The notes: generated from the letters alone by a model not told the origin. Shown: positions 1 through 9,222, counted from the stretch's first letter. The stretch: DNA of 59,760 nt from JAXMAF01 sp046350555 (GCA_046350555.1 JAXMAF010000030.1:1-59760); one strand, 5' to 3'. Numbers and translations: made by a program.

Positions 1-274
1 AGCGGCGTCGGGTCGATCGCGGGGGATGATGGCAGCACTTGGCAGTCCAGTCAACTGCGCCTGCGGCCGGTCGTTCCGGTCGCCCCGCGGTGCGCGTGTG
101 CGGCCGAGCCGCCACCGAGCGATCGAGGCAGCGATCCGATCCTCGGCCCGCGTCTTGGAGAGCGCCGTTGGACGTGGTATCGTCGCGTCGGCGCGGTGTG
201 TCGCGCGGGCCTGGTGCGGGGCTCGATCATTGCCCGCCCGACGCGAAGCAAGCGCGCACGTGGAGGAGCGCCCC

Positions 275-2290
275 ATGGGACGTCCCGTTTCGATGGCAGG
301 GGTTGTCGGTTCGCCGTTGGTTGCGATCGCATCGACGGTGCTGGTCGCTGGCTCGACGCCGGCGGCGGCGCAGATCTCCGCCTTCACGGACGAGGCCGTG
401 GCGCGCGGCGTGTCGTACCAGCTCATGGATTGGCCGCCGCCGGCCGGCTATCTCGGCTGGGGTTGCGGCTTCGCCGACCTCGATGGCGACGGCGACCAGG
501 ACCTGATCGTGCTTGGGCGCCTCGACGGGCAGGTCGGGATCTTCGAGAACACCGGCTCGGGGTTCTTCGTGAACCGCAGCGCGACCTCGGGAATCCCGGC
601 GCTGCCGCAGGCCTCGGCGTTCGCCGTCGGCGACTACGACGGCGACGGACTGCTGGACATCGACTTCACCCAGCTCGCCGCCGGAAACACGCTCATGCGC
701 GGGGTCGCGCCCTTCGTCTTCGTGAACGCCACGGTAGCCGCGGGAGTGGGCGACACCGGCGCGGGCAAGGGCTGCGCGTGGACCGACTTCAACAACGACG
801 GCTGGCTCGACCTGCACATCTGCAACTACGACGGCATCGTCCCCGGCACCGCCGGCAAGCCCGACCGCCTCTACCGCAACAACGGCAACGGGACCTTCAC
901 CGACGTGGCGCCGGCGATGGGCGTGAACGCGAACGGCTATGGCTTCCAGTCGGTCTGGGCCGACATCGACAACGACGGCGATCCGGACATGTACCTCTCG
1001 CAGGACCGCGGCCACCTGCCGCCGCTCATGCAGGGCAACCGGCTCTGGCGCAACGACAACGGGACGATGGTGGAGATCTCCGCCGGATCCGGCGCCGACG
1101 TGAAGCTCTTCTCGATGGGCCTCGCGGCGGGCGACTTCGACGGAAACGGCTTCGTCGACTTCTACACCGCCAACATCGGCTCCCCGGTGCCGCCGATGAA
1201 CGGGAAGAACCCGCTGCTGCTCAACCAGGGCAACAACACCTTCGTCGAGTCGAGCGTCCTCTGGGGCGTCCAGCACCTCAAGACGAGCTGGGCCGCGATC
1301 TTCTTCGACTTCGACAACAACGGATGGCTCGACATCTTCGTCGCGAACCAGTTCCTGGCCAACACGCTCTACTCGAACTCGGGCACCCCACCATGCACCG
1401 ACGTCTCGGCGCTGGCCGGGGTCCAGGGCCCGGTGGGACCGACGTCGGGGCCCTACGCGTCGTTCTGCGCCGCGGTGGGCGACGTGGACAACGACGGCGA
1501 CCTGGACCTGGTCGTGGCCAACCTCGGCGCGAACGTGCAGTTGCTGATCAACCACGAGGGCGAGAAGCGCAACTGGGTCAAGTACCGCATCGTCGGTGTC
1601 CGACACGATGCGTCCGCGGCGGGTGCTCGCGTCAATAGCAGGATCGGAAGCGCGTGGAAGCTGCGCGAGGTCTATCTCGGCGGCAACGGCTACCTCGGGC
1701 AGAACGAGCTTCCGGTGCACGTGGGGCTCGGGAGCGCCACCATGGTGGACGAGGCGGTCGTCTCATGGCCGTGGGCGGGCGCCGGCGGCGGCCCGACGCG
1801 CACCCTGACGAACGTTCCCGCGAATCACGTCTGGACCATCTATCCACCGTCGCGCCTCGGCGACTACAACGGCGACGGCGTGGTCGACATCGTCGACTTC
1901 CACGCGCTGGGCTCGTGCTTCGGCTCGCCGATGCTTCCCGGCTTCGAGATGATGGACTTCGACGGCAACAGCGTCGTCGATCTCGCCGACGCCAATGCCT
2001 TCACCGGCGTCTACTCCGGTCCGATCGAGGACTGCGACCATGACGGCGTCGTCGACCTCATCGAGATCCTCATCGACGCCTCGCTCGATGCCGACGGCGA
2101 CGGCCGGCTCGACCATTGTGGTGGTCCGGTCGGCGATCTCGACGGCAACGGCACGGTCGACGGCGCCGACCTTGGCATCATGCTCGGCAACTGGGGGGTC
2201 ACGTCGGGCGGCGCCGGGGCCGGCGATCTCGACGGCAACGGGGTCGTCGATGGCGCCGACCTGGGCATCCTGCTTGGCGCGTGGGAGTAG
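275..2290 (+). CDS. Exported FG-GAP/VCBS repeat protein with ASPIC/UnbV and dockerin-like C-terminus
   Basis: A 671-residue protein, probably extracellular or surface-attached; no enzyme activity can be assigned. The start at 275 is chosen because GGAGGAG lies at 262-268 and the N-terminus (MGRPVSMAGVVGSPLVAIAS, then AQISAF) is a good signal peptide; the reading frame stays open upstream but has no such signal. Repeated Asp-rich FG-GAP/VCBS calcium-binding motifs (DLDGDGDQD, DYDGDGLLD, DFNNDGWLD, DIDNDGDPD, DFDNNGWLD) suggest a beta-propeller of about 400 residues. An ASPIC/UnbV-like segment follows (NWVKYRIVG to VSWPW). The last 140 residues carry EF-hand/dockerin-type loops (DYNGDGVVD, DFDGNSVVD, DLDGNGTVD, DLDGNGVVD). 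The terminal GDLDGNGxVDGADLGxLLGxW repeat is common at the ends of exported Phycisphaerae proteins. It stands alone, with a convergent minus-strand gene downstream. Confidence 0.88.
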   Translation: MGRPVSMAGVVGSPLVAIASTVLVAGSTPAAAQISAFTDEAVARGVSYQLMDWPPPAGYLGWGCGFADLDGDGDQDLIVLGRLDGQVGIFENTGSGFFVNRSATSGIPALPQASAFAVGDYDGDGLLDIDFTQLAAGNTLMRGVAPFVFVNATVAAGVGDTGAGKGCAWTDFNNDGWLDLHICNYDGIVPGTAGKPDRLYRNNGNGTFTDVAPAMGVNANGYGFQSVWADIDNDGDPDMYLSQDRGHLPPLMQGNRLWRNDNGTMVEISAGSGADVKLFSMGLAAGDFDGNGFVDFYTANIGSPVPPMNGKNPLLLNQGNNTFVESSVLWGVQHLKTSWAAIFFDFDNNGWLDIFVANQFLANTLYSNSGTPPCTDVSALAGVQGPVGPTSGPYASFCAAVGDVDNDGDLDLVVANLGANVQLLINHEGEKRNWVKYRIVGVRHDASAAGARVNSRIGSAWKLREVYLGGNGYLGQNELPVHVGLGSATMVDEAVVSWPWAGAGGGPTRTLTNVPANHVWTIYPPSRLGDYNGDGVVDIVDFHALGSCFGSPMLPGFEMMDFDGNSVVDLADANAFTGVYSGPIEDCDHDGVVDLIEILIDASLDADGDGRLDHCGGPVGDLDGNGTVDGADLGIMLGNWGVTSGGAGAGDLDGNGVVDGADLGILLGAWE

Positions 2291-2409
2291 GACGCCCGAC
2301 TCGTCGGAGGCGCTCCAGCGGGTCGCCGTCGGTTCGACCTCCTGCCCGCAGCGGCCTCTCGGGACGGGATCGGGCCTTGGCGCGGCGCGAAGGTCGATCG
2401 CGACGCGTC

Positions 2410-2970
2410 CTACGCCACGCCCAACGTCGCCGTGGGAACGTCGTAGGTCGCTCCGGCGAGTCCGGCGATCTGCGGCATCGCGCTGCGGACATAGATCGCG
2501 CGGTCGAGATCGTCGCCGGTCGGCGCTCCGGACGTCCGCCGGTTCGGTGAGGAAGTTCGGAAGACGGCGCTGAGCAGCGGCGCCGCCGCGGGACCTTCCG
2601 TGGACACGAGATCGACGTGAAGGTGTCCGTTGAGGCGGTGCACGCGAGCGCGGGCGGCCGTGCGTCGCAGCACTTCGCGGCGACCGAGTGGTCCGTCGAT
2701 CCACGCCGCGACGGTGGCGTCGCCGTCGGGAGCGATCGACGCGAGAAGGACGAGTTCGCCGTGGGCGATCGCGGGGGGTTCCGTGGCCCGTGCGGTGAAG
2801 AGCCATCGCGCCGTCACGGCCTGCGCCGCGATCGCCTCGGTTTCGACGGGGCTGCGCCGCGGGCCGGCCTCGAACGGCGCCGTGTCGCCGTCGGCATCCC
2901 TCGCCGCGCGCCGCGGCGACCTCTGGGAGAGGCAGGAGTTGGGCTTCGGCGAGAGCCGCTGCGGGGTCAT
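2410..2970 (-). CDS. Hypothetical protein translationally coupled to the GbsR-like regulator
   Basis: A 186-residue protein of unknown function. The ATG at 2970 overlaps the TGA of the upstream regulator in an ATGA arrangement, which is the main reason to believe this frame and start. The N-terminal 45 residues are Arg/Ser/Pro-rich and look disordered; the middle (AIAHGELVLLASIAPDGDATVAAWIDG, then RVHRLNGHLHVDLVST) looks like beta-strands of a small folded domain. No signal peptide, membrane segment or known motif is seen. The co-translated regulator suggests a role in the same response, but that is inference. Competing long frames on this strand lack a plausible start. Confidence 0.5.
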   Translation of the reverse strand: MTPQRLSPKPNSCLSQRSPRRAARDADGDTAPFEAGPRRSPVETEAIAAQAVTARWLFTARATEPPAIAHGELVLLASIAPDGDATVAAWIDGPLGRREVLRRTAARARVHRLNGHLHVDLVSTEGPAAAPLLSAVFRTSSPNRRTSGAPTGDDLDRAIYVRSAMPQIAGLAGATYDVPTATLGVA

Positions 2971-3560
2971 CACGAGACCTTCTTCCTGCCGAGCAGCTTG
3001 GTGGCGAGCTGCATGCCCGGTCCGCCCGAGGCGATGAAGCGCTCGCTGAGCTGATCGAGGGTGCGAAGCGTCTCGAGCATGCGGTCGAGCCGGCGCCGGT
3101 GCGCGTCGAGCGCGGAGGCGTCGCGGTCGATCTTCCGCCGGCTGCCTGCGGCGGACGCGGTGAGCGAGCGACACTCCTCGAGCGCGGCGAGCAGCGGGTC
3201 GAACTCGCGGCGCTTGCGCTCGCGCACGATCGTGGCGAAGAGCCGCCAGACATCCTGCTCGGCGCGGAAGTACTCCTTGCGGTCGCCGCGGTTGTGCACG
3301 CGGGCGACCAGCCCCCATTCGACGAGCGTTCGCAGCGTCATCGACGCGTTGCCCCGGCTGACATGCAGCCGATCCATCACCTCGTCCGTGTTCATCGGCT
3401 CCCCGACGATGTACAGCAGCGCATGCGCCTCGGCCATCGTCCGCGGAATCCCCCAGGCCGAGCCCATCTCTCCCCAGAGGCCGATGAAGCGCTCCTGCGC
3501 CGTCGCGATCCGCTCGGACGGGGAACCAGCCGGTTCGGGGTCGGAGTTCCGGTCGGGCAT
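2970..3560 (-). CDS. GbsR/MarR-family winged-helix transcriptional regulator
   Basis: A 196-residue DNA-binding repressor-type protein of the GbsR branch of the MarR superfamily. Residues about 15-95 form the typical fold: FIGLWGEMGSAWGIPRTMAEAHALLYI, then the recognition region MNTDEVMDRLHVSRGNASMTLRTLVEWGLV and the wing VHNRGDRKEYF. Residues 100-160 form a long charged helical dimerisation region (FATIVRERKRREFDPLLAALEE). GbsR-like proteins in other bacteria control osmoprotectant or membrane-transport genes; the target here is unknown, though the coupled downstream ORF is an obvious candidate together with autoregulation. Upstream, TACCAT lies 9 nt before the ATG and there is no Shine-Dalgarno sequence, consistent with a very short leader. 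Confidence 0.85.
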   Translation of the reverse strand: MPDRNSDPEPAGSPSERIATAQERFIGLWGEMGSAWGIPRTMAEAHALLYIVGEPMNTDEVMDRLHVSRGNASMTLRTLVEWGLVARVHNRGDRKEYFRAEQDVWRLFATIVRERKRREFDPLLAALEECRSLTASAAGSRRKIDRDASALDAHRRRLDRMLETLRTLDQLSERFIASGGPGMQLATKLLGRKKVS

Positions 3561-3569
3561 TGATGGAAA

Positions 3570-3575
3570 ATGGTA
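3570..3575 (-). promoter_or_regulatory. Candidate -10 box (TACCAT) for the GbsR-like gene
   Basis: TACCAT on the minus strand ends 9 nt before the ATG at 3560. It matches the -10 of the rRNA promoter at 20679. With a start site 6-8 nt downstream, the mRNA would have almost no leader. Confidence 0.4.
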
Positions 3576-3679
3576 CCCCGCCGCGGAGCGATGGCGAGGA
3601 GTTTTCAGAAACTTTGAAATGACGGGAGGAGAGCGGGGATGGGGGTGGGGGTGGGGTGGGGTGGGGTGAGGCGGGGGTA

Positions 3680-3720
3680 GGAATCAGGAATCAGGAATCA
3701 GGAATCAGGAATCAGGAATC
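3680..3720. repeat. 7-bp tandem repeat (GGAATCA)
   Basis: Nearly six head-to-tail copies of GGAATCA in the gap upstream of the regulator gene, preceded by a G-rich stretch (3633-3679). It is non-coding and probably length-variable by slippage. Confidence 0.9.
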
Positions 3721-3756
3721 GGGGACGCCGTCCGATGTCGTGTGGCTGCGAAGATG

Positions 3757-4010
3757 TCGACACCGGTGTCGATGTCCCACGTGCGCGCCCGTCGTGCGCC
3801 CCATGGCCCGCAATTCCGCGGCCGCGCAGCGGACGCTTCCCGACTCCCGACACCGGCGTCGATGTCCCACGTGCGCGCCCGCCGTGCGCCCAATGGCCCG
3901 CAATTCCGCGGCCGCGCAGCGGACGCTTCCTGATTCCCGACGCCGGCGTCGATATCCCACGTGCGCGCCCGTCGTGCGCGCCCGTCGTGCGCGCACGAAG
4001 CGCACCGGTC
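3757..4010. repeat. 90-bp tandem repeat, about 2.7 copies, with palindromic core
   Basis: Units begin at 3761, 3851 and 3941 (period exactly 90), each starting with (C/G)ACACCGG-type bases and containing a CCCACGTGCGCGCCCG block and a CGCGGCCGCG palindrome. The third unit is truncated and has an extra GCGCCCGTCGT step. Each unit boundary carries a palindrome around CCGG: TCGACACCGGTGTCGA at copy 1 and CGACGCCGGCGTCG at copy 3. Copy 2 differs by one base, which would be a G-U pair in minus-strand RNA. The array sits directly after the stop of the minus-strand ABC ATPase gene (4011), so it probably lies in that operon's 3' untranslated region. Confidence 0.85.
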
Positions 4011-4967
4011 TCACGCCACGAGCCCCTTCGTCAGCCGCATGAACGCGGTCTCGAGGTTGACCTGTTCCTCCCTCAGCTCGCTGATCCGGAATCCGTTGGC
4101 GATGAGCCGGTTCGGAAGCTCGCTCACCATCAGCCCGCTCTTGGGATCGATGGTGACGTCGATGCGCGGCTTGCGGGTCAGGCCGTCCTCCTTCAGCACG
4201 TCGACGCGGGTGATTCCCTTCACCTGGCGGAGCAGCTCCGCCGCGAGCTCGGCGCGATCGTCGACGACGACGTGCACGACGTGTCCGGCGCTCGTGCGGG
4301 CCATGATGTCGGTGACGGGGCCGGAGTAGACGAGCTGGCCCTGCTCGATGATCCCGACGACGTTGCAGAGCTCGGCGAGCTCGTGGAGGATGTGCGAGCT
4401 GATGATGATCGTCTTGCCCATGCGGCGCAGCTCCTTGAGGAGCTCGCGCATCTCGATGCGGGCGCGCGGGTCGAGTCCGCTCGCGGGCTCGTCCATCAGC
4501 AGGACCTTCGGATCGTGCAGCAGCACGCGGGCGACGCTGAGGCGCTGCTGCATGCCGCGGGAGAGGCCGTTCACCTCGGTGTTGGCCTTGTGCACGAGGT
4601 CGGTGAGGGAGAGCACGTCGCCGATCACCCGTTCCCGCTGCTTGCCGTGGATGCCATAGCAGGCCGCGAAGAACTCGAGGTACTCCGTGACCACCATGTC
4701 GTCGTACGCGCCCATGAAGTCCGGCACGTAGCCGATCTTCGGCCGGATCAGGTTGTTCTGGTATCCGACGGTGTGGCCGTCGATCCGCGCTTCGCCCCAC
4801 GACGGCTTGAGCAGCGTCGCGAGGATCTTGATCGTGGTCGTCTTGCCCGCGCCGTTTGGTCCGATGAACCCGAAGCAGGAGCCCTGCTCGATGGAGAGGT
4901 TCAGGTTGTTGAGCGCAATGAGCTCGCCGTACTTCTTGGTCAGGTTGATGGTCTCGATCATCGCCAT
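4011..4967 (-). CDS. ABC transporter ATP-binding protein (ABC-2 export type)
   Basis: A 318-residue cytoplasmic ATPase that would power a membrane exporter. Walker A is GPNGAGKTT (about residues 36-44), the signature is LSRGM followed by QQRLSVARVLL (135-150), and Walker B is VLLMDEPASGLD (155-166), followed by the H-loop SSHILHELAEL. Residues 235-318 form the C-terminal extension typical of drug/Nod-factor type (DRA, CcmA-like) ATPases. No ABC-2 permease is adjacent; the upstream gene (5082-7703, same strand, 114 nt away) encodes a large exported membrane protein that is probably cotranscribed and may be part of the system. Starts at 4967 (MAMIET) and 4961 are both possible; neither has a strong ribosome site. 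Confidence 0.9.
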   Translation of the reverse strand: MAMIETINLTKKYGELIALNNLNLSIEQGSCFGFIGPNGAGKTTTIKILATLLKPSWGEARIDGHTVGYQNNLIRPKIGYVPDFMGAYDDMVVTEYLEFFAACYGIHGKQRERVIGDVLSLTDLVHKANTEVNGLSRGMQQRLSVARVLLHDPKVLLMDEPASGLDPRARIEMRELLKELRRMGKTIIISSHILHELAELCNVVGIIEQGQLVYSGPVTDIMARTSAGHVVHVVVDDRAELAAELLRQVKGITRVDVLKEDGLTRKPRIDVTIDPKSGLMVSELPNRLIANGFRISELREEQVNLETAFMRLTKGLVA

Positions 4968-5081
4968 GGGGCGATTGCTCCGCGACTGATGGGGTGTGGG
5001 TTCGTGCCGGGCTCGGGCGGGATGGCGTCGCGCACGGTGTGGGCGGGGCGCGCGCCGCGGTGGCGGTGCGCGGGGAGAGGG

Positions 5082-7703
5082 CTATGGCTCGTCGGCCGGC
5101 GCGTCGTTCGATCCGTCGCCGGCGCCGGTCGCGTCGCCGGGACGAGGCGCCGGCGTCGTTGGCGGCGCGGGGCGTTCGTCGGGAACGACGAAGTCCGCGG
5201 CGAGCGGCAGGGGCATGACCCAGCGCACGATCGTGACGCCGCTGGCGGGGGGCCTCTCGCCGTCGACGGTGAGCGGCATCGGCGGCACGGCGCGTTCCTC
5301 GCGGAGCAGGCCGATCACCATCACGCAGGGACGGCCGAACCACGCCGAGAGATCGAGCTCGCGCCCGAGCTGGCGCTGGAAGCGGAGGGTCGACTTGCCG
5401 GGCTGGTTCTCGAGCCATCGAGGGGGCGGGAGCATGTTGAAGACGCTCAGCGCCTGCTCGAGCCGCGCCCGCGTCTCGACGGTCAGCGTGATCGCGTCGC
5501 CGAGGGTGATGGAGGAGTCCAGGTCCTCGACGTACAGGGCGCGCATGGTCATCGGCAGGCTCACCTTCGGCTGCCGGTCCGGGATGGGCATCGGCTGGCG
5601 GTCGAATCCGAACGCCGCAGCGAGGTCGAGATCCGTGCCGGGCGGCCACTCCGCGATGCCGGCGATCCGCCCGAAGTTGAGCATCTCTCCGGGAACCGCG
5701 GGCTCGGCGGCCGACGGTCCGGACGCCGCGGCCATCCGACGAAGCGGCGTGCGACACGAGCTGATGTAGATGACCTGGACGTCCATCAGCGGGCCGCGCA
5801 GATCGTGCCGGAGCGCGCCGCCGAGAGCCGCGGAGGCGTTTGGGCCGCGCACCAGCGTCTCCTGGACGGTGGCTGTCGCGTAGGGCATTCGTCCGATCGT
5901 GTCGTCGACCGGGCCGAGCCAGCGCGCCTCGAGCGTCGTCGCGGTGGCGCGGCTCGGGATGCGATAGGCGTTGGGCGATCCGTACGCGACCGTGTAGCGG
6001 TCGATGTTGGGAAAGCGCTGCGAGACGTTGCCGGGGGGCGCGATCCACGATGCGAGGAGGTCGCGCTGTCCGGTCTCGGAGGTCAACGCGAGCTTGCCGC
6101 CGCCGTAGCCGGGCAGGTAGACGGAAAACCACGAGACGCCGCGCTGGTACTGCGGCTCGTCGCCCGTCGGCGCGCCGGGCATGCGGGCGATGTGGTCGAG
6201 GAACGTCACGTGCTGGATGCGCACCGACCGCTGTCGCAGCAGCGAGCCGCCCGCCCATGAGACGAGCGTGAAGATCACGCTGACGCCCACGAAGGCCAGC
6301 CACGCGTGCCGCACATAGCCCACCTTCCGGAGCATCGCGAAGCTCAGCCAGCCGGCGAGCAGCCAGTAGAGCGCGAAGACCGCGACCGCCGCGAGCAGGC
6401 CCAGCGCGGCCTCGCCGGACATGCCGATCTGCCCGGCGATGAGCTCGCCGCCGCCCATGAAGAGGTTGGTCCCGCGACCGCTCACGAGCCGGCGAGGCTG
6501 CGCCGTGTCGAGCGCCTTGAGATCGCCGGCGGTGGGGGTGTCGCCGCGCCGCGCGAGCACGCGGTTCCAGAAGGCGTCCGGCTGCGGGAAGCCGCCCGGC
6601 TGAAGCTCGCTGAACGAACCGACGTCGACGCCGATCAGCGAGATCCGTCCGAAGCCGAGCCGGCGCTGCACGGCGACGATGGCGCCGGCGACGCTCTCGG
6701 GGCTTGGACGGCCATCGGCGCCGATGCCGGCGAGCACCCGTCCGTCGACCGGACTGCGGCGCGCCGGAACGGCCATCAGCGGTTCCCACCCTCGGTCGAG
6801 CCGTTCCGGATCGAAGACGAGCAGGTTCGTCTCGGCCCGCGGGTTGCGCAGGGCGTCGACCTTGCTCAGGATCGGCACGATCTCCGCGATCGGCACCGAC
6901 TCGACGCGGCGCGGCGCCACCGAAGGAAGCAGGTCGTGAAGCTGGTGCGAGGACGGCGCCCCGATCGCCCACGGATTGCCCGCCTGCGGCAGCACGATCA
7001 CCAGGTGGCCGCCGCGGCGGATGTACTCGCGCAGCGCCTCGGCCTCCTCGAGCTCGAGCGCCTGCGGCGGCACGTCGCCCCAGACGATCGCCTCGAAGCC
7101 CGAGAGCCCCTCCCAGCGGTCGGGAAGATCGCGCGCGTCGAGGCCGGCGACGACGCGGGTCGTCTCGTTCATGCCCGGCGGCATGAGCAGGTTCCCGTAC
7201 ACGGTCGAGTAGCCGTCGAGGTTCATGCGGAAGCGGCCGAGGACCGCGAGCATCGACTCCTCGATGCGCACCTCGGCGGCCGGCGGCTGCGCGGTGGCGG
7301 GGCTGATGCGCGTCGCGGCGAGCTCGCGCCCGCGCCGTCCGTCGTTGTCGTCGTAGACGCGCACGGTGAAGACGGTCGCCGCGTCGACGCGCGGTCCGAG
7401 CTTCGCGGAGAGCCAGCGCACCGACGGCGATCCGGGGTTGAGCACGAGCGTGCGCACGTGCTCCCCGATGTCGCCGTCGACGTTCTCGACTTCCCAGACC
7501 AACTGCACGCTGCGCGGCTCGCCGTTGCGAAGCGTGAGCTTGAAGCGCACCGCGGTCCAGTCGCCGGGGCGGAACTGGTTGCCGACGCCGAAGGTCTCCA
7601 GCTCGATCGCGACGTCCTGCGCCGCGGCGCGCACCGCGAGGACGAGCAGCGCAACCGAAAACAGGCTCGCGATGCGACGGATCCCGGAAGGCGAGGGGAG
7701 CAT
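5082..7703 (-). CDS. Large membrane-anchored exported protein with GATase1-like fold
   Basis: An 873-residue protein. The N-terminus (IASLFSVALLVLAVRAAAQ) is a signal peptide, followed by an exported beta-rich domain (VAIELETFGVGNQFRPGDWTAVRFKLTL). Residues about 160-290 resemble a glutamine-amidotransferase-like alpha/beta fold without catalytic function (LREYIRRGGHLVIVLPQAG). Two membrane segments follow near residues 420-490 (LGLLAAVAVFALYWLLAGWL and WLAFVGVSVIFTLVSWAGG), then a long second exported part and a disordered Pro/Gly/Asp-rich tail. This architecture is common next to ABC-2 ATPases in planctomycetes; the exact role is unknown. The ATG at 7703 is supported by a TACACT box 8 nt upstream. 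Confidence 0.75.
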   Translation of the reverse strand: MLPSPSGIRRIASLFSVALLVLAVRAAAQDVAIELETFGVGNQFRPGDWTAVRFKLTLRNGEPRSVQLVWEVENVDGDIGEHVRTLVLNPGSPSVRWLSAKLGPRVDAATVFTVRVYDDNDGRRGRELAATRISPATAQPPAAEVRIEESMLAVLGRFRMNLDGYSTVYGNLLMPPGMNETTRVVAGLDARDLPDRWEGLSGFEAIVWGDVPPQALELEEAEALREYIRRGGHLVIVLPQAGNPWAIGAPSSHQLHDLLPSVAPRRVESVPIAEIVPILSKVDALRNPRAETNLLVFDPERLDRGWEPLMAVPARRSPVDGRVLAGIGADGRPSPESVAGAIVAVQRRLGFGRISLIGVDVGSFSELQPGGFPQPDAFWNRVLARRGDTPTAGDLKALDTAQPRRLVSGRGTNLFMGGGELIAGQIGMSGEAALGLLAAVAVFALYWLLAGWLSFAMLRKVGYVRHAWLAFVGVSVIFTLVSWAGGSLLRQRSVRIQHVTFLDHIARMPGAPTGDEPQYQRGVSWFSVYLPGYGGGKLALTSETGQRDLLASWIAPPGNVSQRFPNIDRYTVAYGSPNAYRIPSRATATTLEARWLGPVDDTIGRMPYATATVQETLVRGPNASAALGGALRHDLRGPLMDVQVIYISSCRTPLRRMAAASGPSAAEPAVPGEMLNFGRIAGIAEWPPGTDLDLAAAFGFDRQPMPIPDRQPKVSLPMTMRALYVEDLDSSITLGDAITLTVETRARLEQALSVFNMLPPPRWLENQPGKSTLRFQRQLGRELDLSAWFGRPCVMVIGLLREERAVPPMPLTVDGERPPASGVTIVRWVMPLPLAADFVVPDERPAPPTTPAPRPGDATGAGDGSNDAPADEP

Positions 7704-7711
7704 CGGTCGGG

Positions 7712-7717
7712 AGTGTA
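7712..7717 (-). promoter_or_regulatory. Candidate -10 box (TACACT) for the ABC-associated operon
   Basis: TACACT on the minus strand, 8 nt before the ATG at 7703. Transcription would begin at or next to the start codon (leaderless type). No Shine-Dalgarno sequence is present. Confidence 0.5.
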
Positions 7718-7740
7718 GTTCCGGTGCCGCGCCTCGGCGA

Positions 7741-9171
7741 TCAGGTGCGCAGCGCCGCGAACTCCGCCAGCATCGCCGCGTGCGACTTGATGCCGTTGCG
7801 CAGACACGCCAGCTCGAACTTCTCGTTCGGCGAGTGGACGCGATCGTCGTCGAGCCCGAAGCCCACGAGAAGCGAATCGAGGCCGAGGATGCGCTGCATC
7901 GAGCCGACCGCCGGAATCGATCCGCCGGTCCCGATCAGCACCGGGCGCTTCCCGAAGACCCGCTCGAGCCCGCGCGACGCCGCCTTGAGGAAGGCCGAGT
8001 CGGTCGGCACCTGGATCGCCGGGCTGGCGCCGTGCTGAAGGAACTCCCAGCGACAGTCCGGCGGCGTGCGGTCGCGCAGGAAGCGCTCCAGCGCCGCGCG
8101 GATCCTCTCGGGCGACTGGTCGGGCACGAGGCGGCACGAGATCTTCGCGGCGGCGAAGCTGCCGATGACGGTCTTCGCACCCTTGCCCGTGTATCCGCCG
8201 TAGAGCCCGTTGATGTCGCATGTCGGACGCGACCACATCCGCTCGATCGTCGTGCGCCCCGGTTCGCCGAATGGCGTCTTCATCCCGGCGCTGGCGAGGA
8301 ATTCCCTCTCGTCGAACTCGAGCCCCGCCCAGTCGCGCCTGCGGCCCTGGTCGAGGTCCCTCACGTCGTCGTAGAAGCCGGGGATCGCCACCTTGCCTCC
8401 GGCGCCGAAACCGTCGCCGGGAGCGCTCTCGTGAAGCTGTCCCAGCACCCGACAGAGTGCGTTGCAGGGGTTCACGAGCGTGCCGCCGTACATGCCGGAG
8501 TGAAGGTCGTGCGAGGGTCCGTGCAGGATCGCCTCGATGTAGACGAGGCCGCGCAGCATCGAGGTGATCGCCGGGGTCGAGACGTCCCACATGCCCGTGT
8601 CGCTCACGACCGCGACATCCGCGCGCAGCGCCTCGCGATGCGCCTCGAGGAAGGGCTCCAGCGACCTGCTTCCGCTCTCCTCCTCGCCCTCGATCAGCAG
8701 CGTCACGGCCACCGGCGGCGCGCCATGGGCGCGCTGCCACGCGCGGAACGCCTCGACGAACGTCATCACCTGGCCCTTGTCGTCGACGGCGCCGCGGGCC
8801 ACGATCTTGCGATCGCCGCGCACCGCCTCGCTCGGGCGCAGCACCGGCTCGAACGGGCCGCTCTCCCAGAGCTCCAGCGGATCGACCGGCTGCACGTCGT
8901 AATGGCCGTAGTAGAGGATGCGCGGTCCGTCGTAGCCGCGCGGACCGTCGTGGTGCGCGACCACCATCGGGTGGCCGATCGTGTCGTGGAGCTCGGCGTT
9001 GAAGCCGATCGTGCGCAGGTCGTCGACCAGCCACGCCCCGGCGCGGCGCGTCTCCTTGTCGTACGCCGGATCGGTGCTGATGCTGGGAATGCGCAGGAAA
9101 TCGCCGAGGCGGGCGACCGCCGCGTCGAAGTCGCTGTCGACCTGCGCAAGGACGGAGTCGAGTGCGGGCAT
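7741..9171 (-). CDS. M20-family metallopeptidase (dipeptidase/carboxypeptidase-like)
   Basis: A 476-residue cytosolic zinc hydrolase of the M20 family, expected to release C-terminal residues or cleave dipeptides using two metal ions. Visible motifs: LYYGHYDVQP (metal-binding His and Asp), RGAVDDKGQ (bridging Asp), LIEGEEESGS (catalytic Glu and metal Glu), VVSDTGMWD (metal Asp), and the dimerisation/lid domain with HSGMYGGTLVNP and GGSIPAVG. Length and order match the family. There is no signal peptide. TACGAT lies exactly 6 nt before the ATG at 9171 and there is no ribosome site. The substrate cannot be told from sequence. Confidence 0.93.
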   Translation of the reverse strand: MPALDSVLAQVDSDFDAAVARLGDFLRIPSISTDPAYDKETRRAGAWLVDDLRTIGFNAELHDTIGHPMVVAHHDGPRGYDGPRILYYGHYDVQPVDPLELWESGPFEPVLRPSEAVRGDRKIVARGAVDDKGQVMTFVEAFRAWQRAHGAPPVAVTLLIEGEEESGSRSLEPFLEAHREALRADVAVVSDTGMWDVSTPAITSMLRGLVYIEAILHGPSHDLHSGMYGGTLVNPCNALCRVLGQLHESAPGDGFGAGGKVAIPGFYDDVRDLDQGRRRDWAGLEFDEREFLASAGMKTPFGEPGRTTIERMWSRPTCDINGLYGGYTGKGAKTVIGSFAAAKISCRLVPDQSPERIRAALERFLRDRTPPDCRWEFLQHGASPAIQVPTDSAFLKAASRGLERVFGKRPVLIGTGGSIPAVGSMQRILGLDSLLVGFGLDDDRVHSPNEKFELACLRNGIKSHAAMLAEFAALRT

Positions 9172-9177
9172 GACGGG

Positions 9178-9183
9178 ATCGTA
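9178..9183 (-). promoter_or_regulatory. -10 box (TACGAT) of the M20 peptidase gene
   Basis: TACGAT on the minus strand with CCCGTC (6 nt) before ATG at 9171; predicted leaderless promoter. Confidence 0.55.
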
Positions 9184-9222
9184 ACGATCGGTCGGCGATG
9201 TGCGCGCCGAGCTCCGCGCCGG

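Noticed and set aside
227..1720. Long antisense and shifted frames over the FG-GAP, GyrA, S1 and other genes
   Set aside because: High GC makes shadow frames long; the shadows are Arg/Ala/Pro-rich without domains, while the named frames carry clear motifs.
3757..4010. 90-bp repeats as a CRISPR or coding repeat
   Set aside because: The whole 90-bp unit is repeated including the supposed spacer, and no credible start or protein fold exists.
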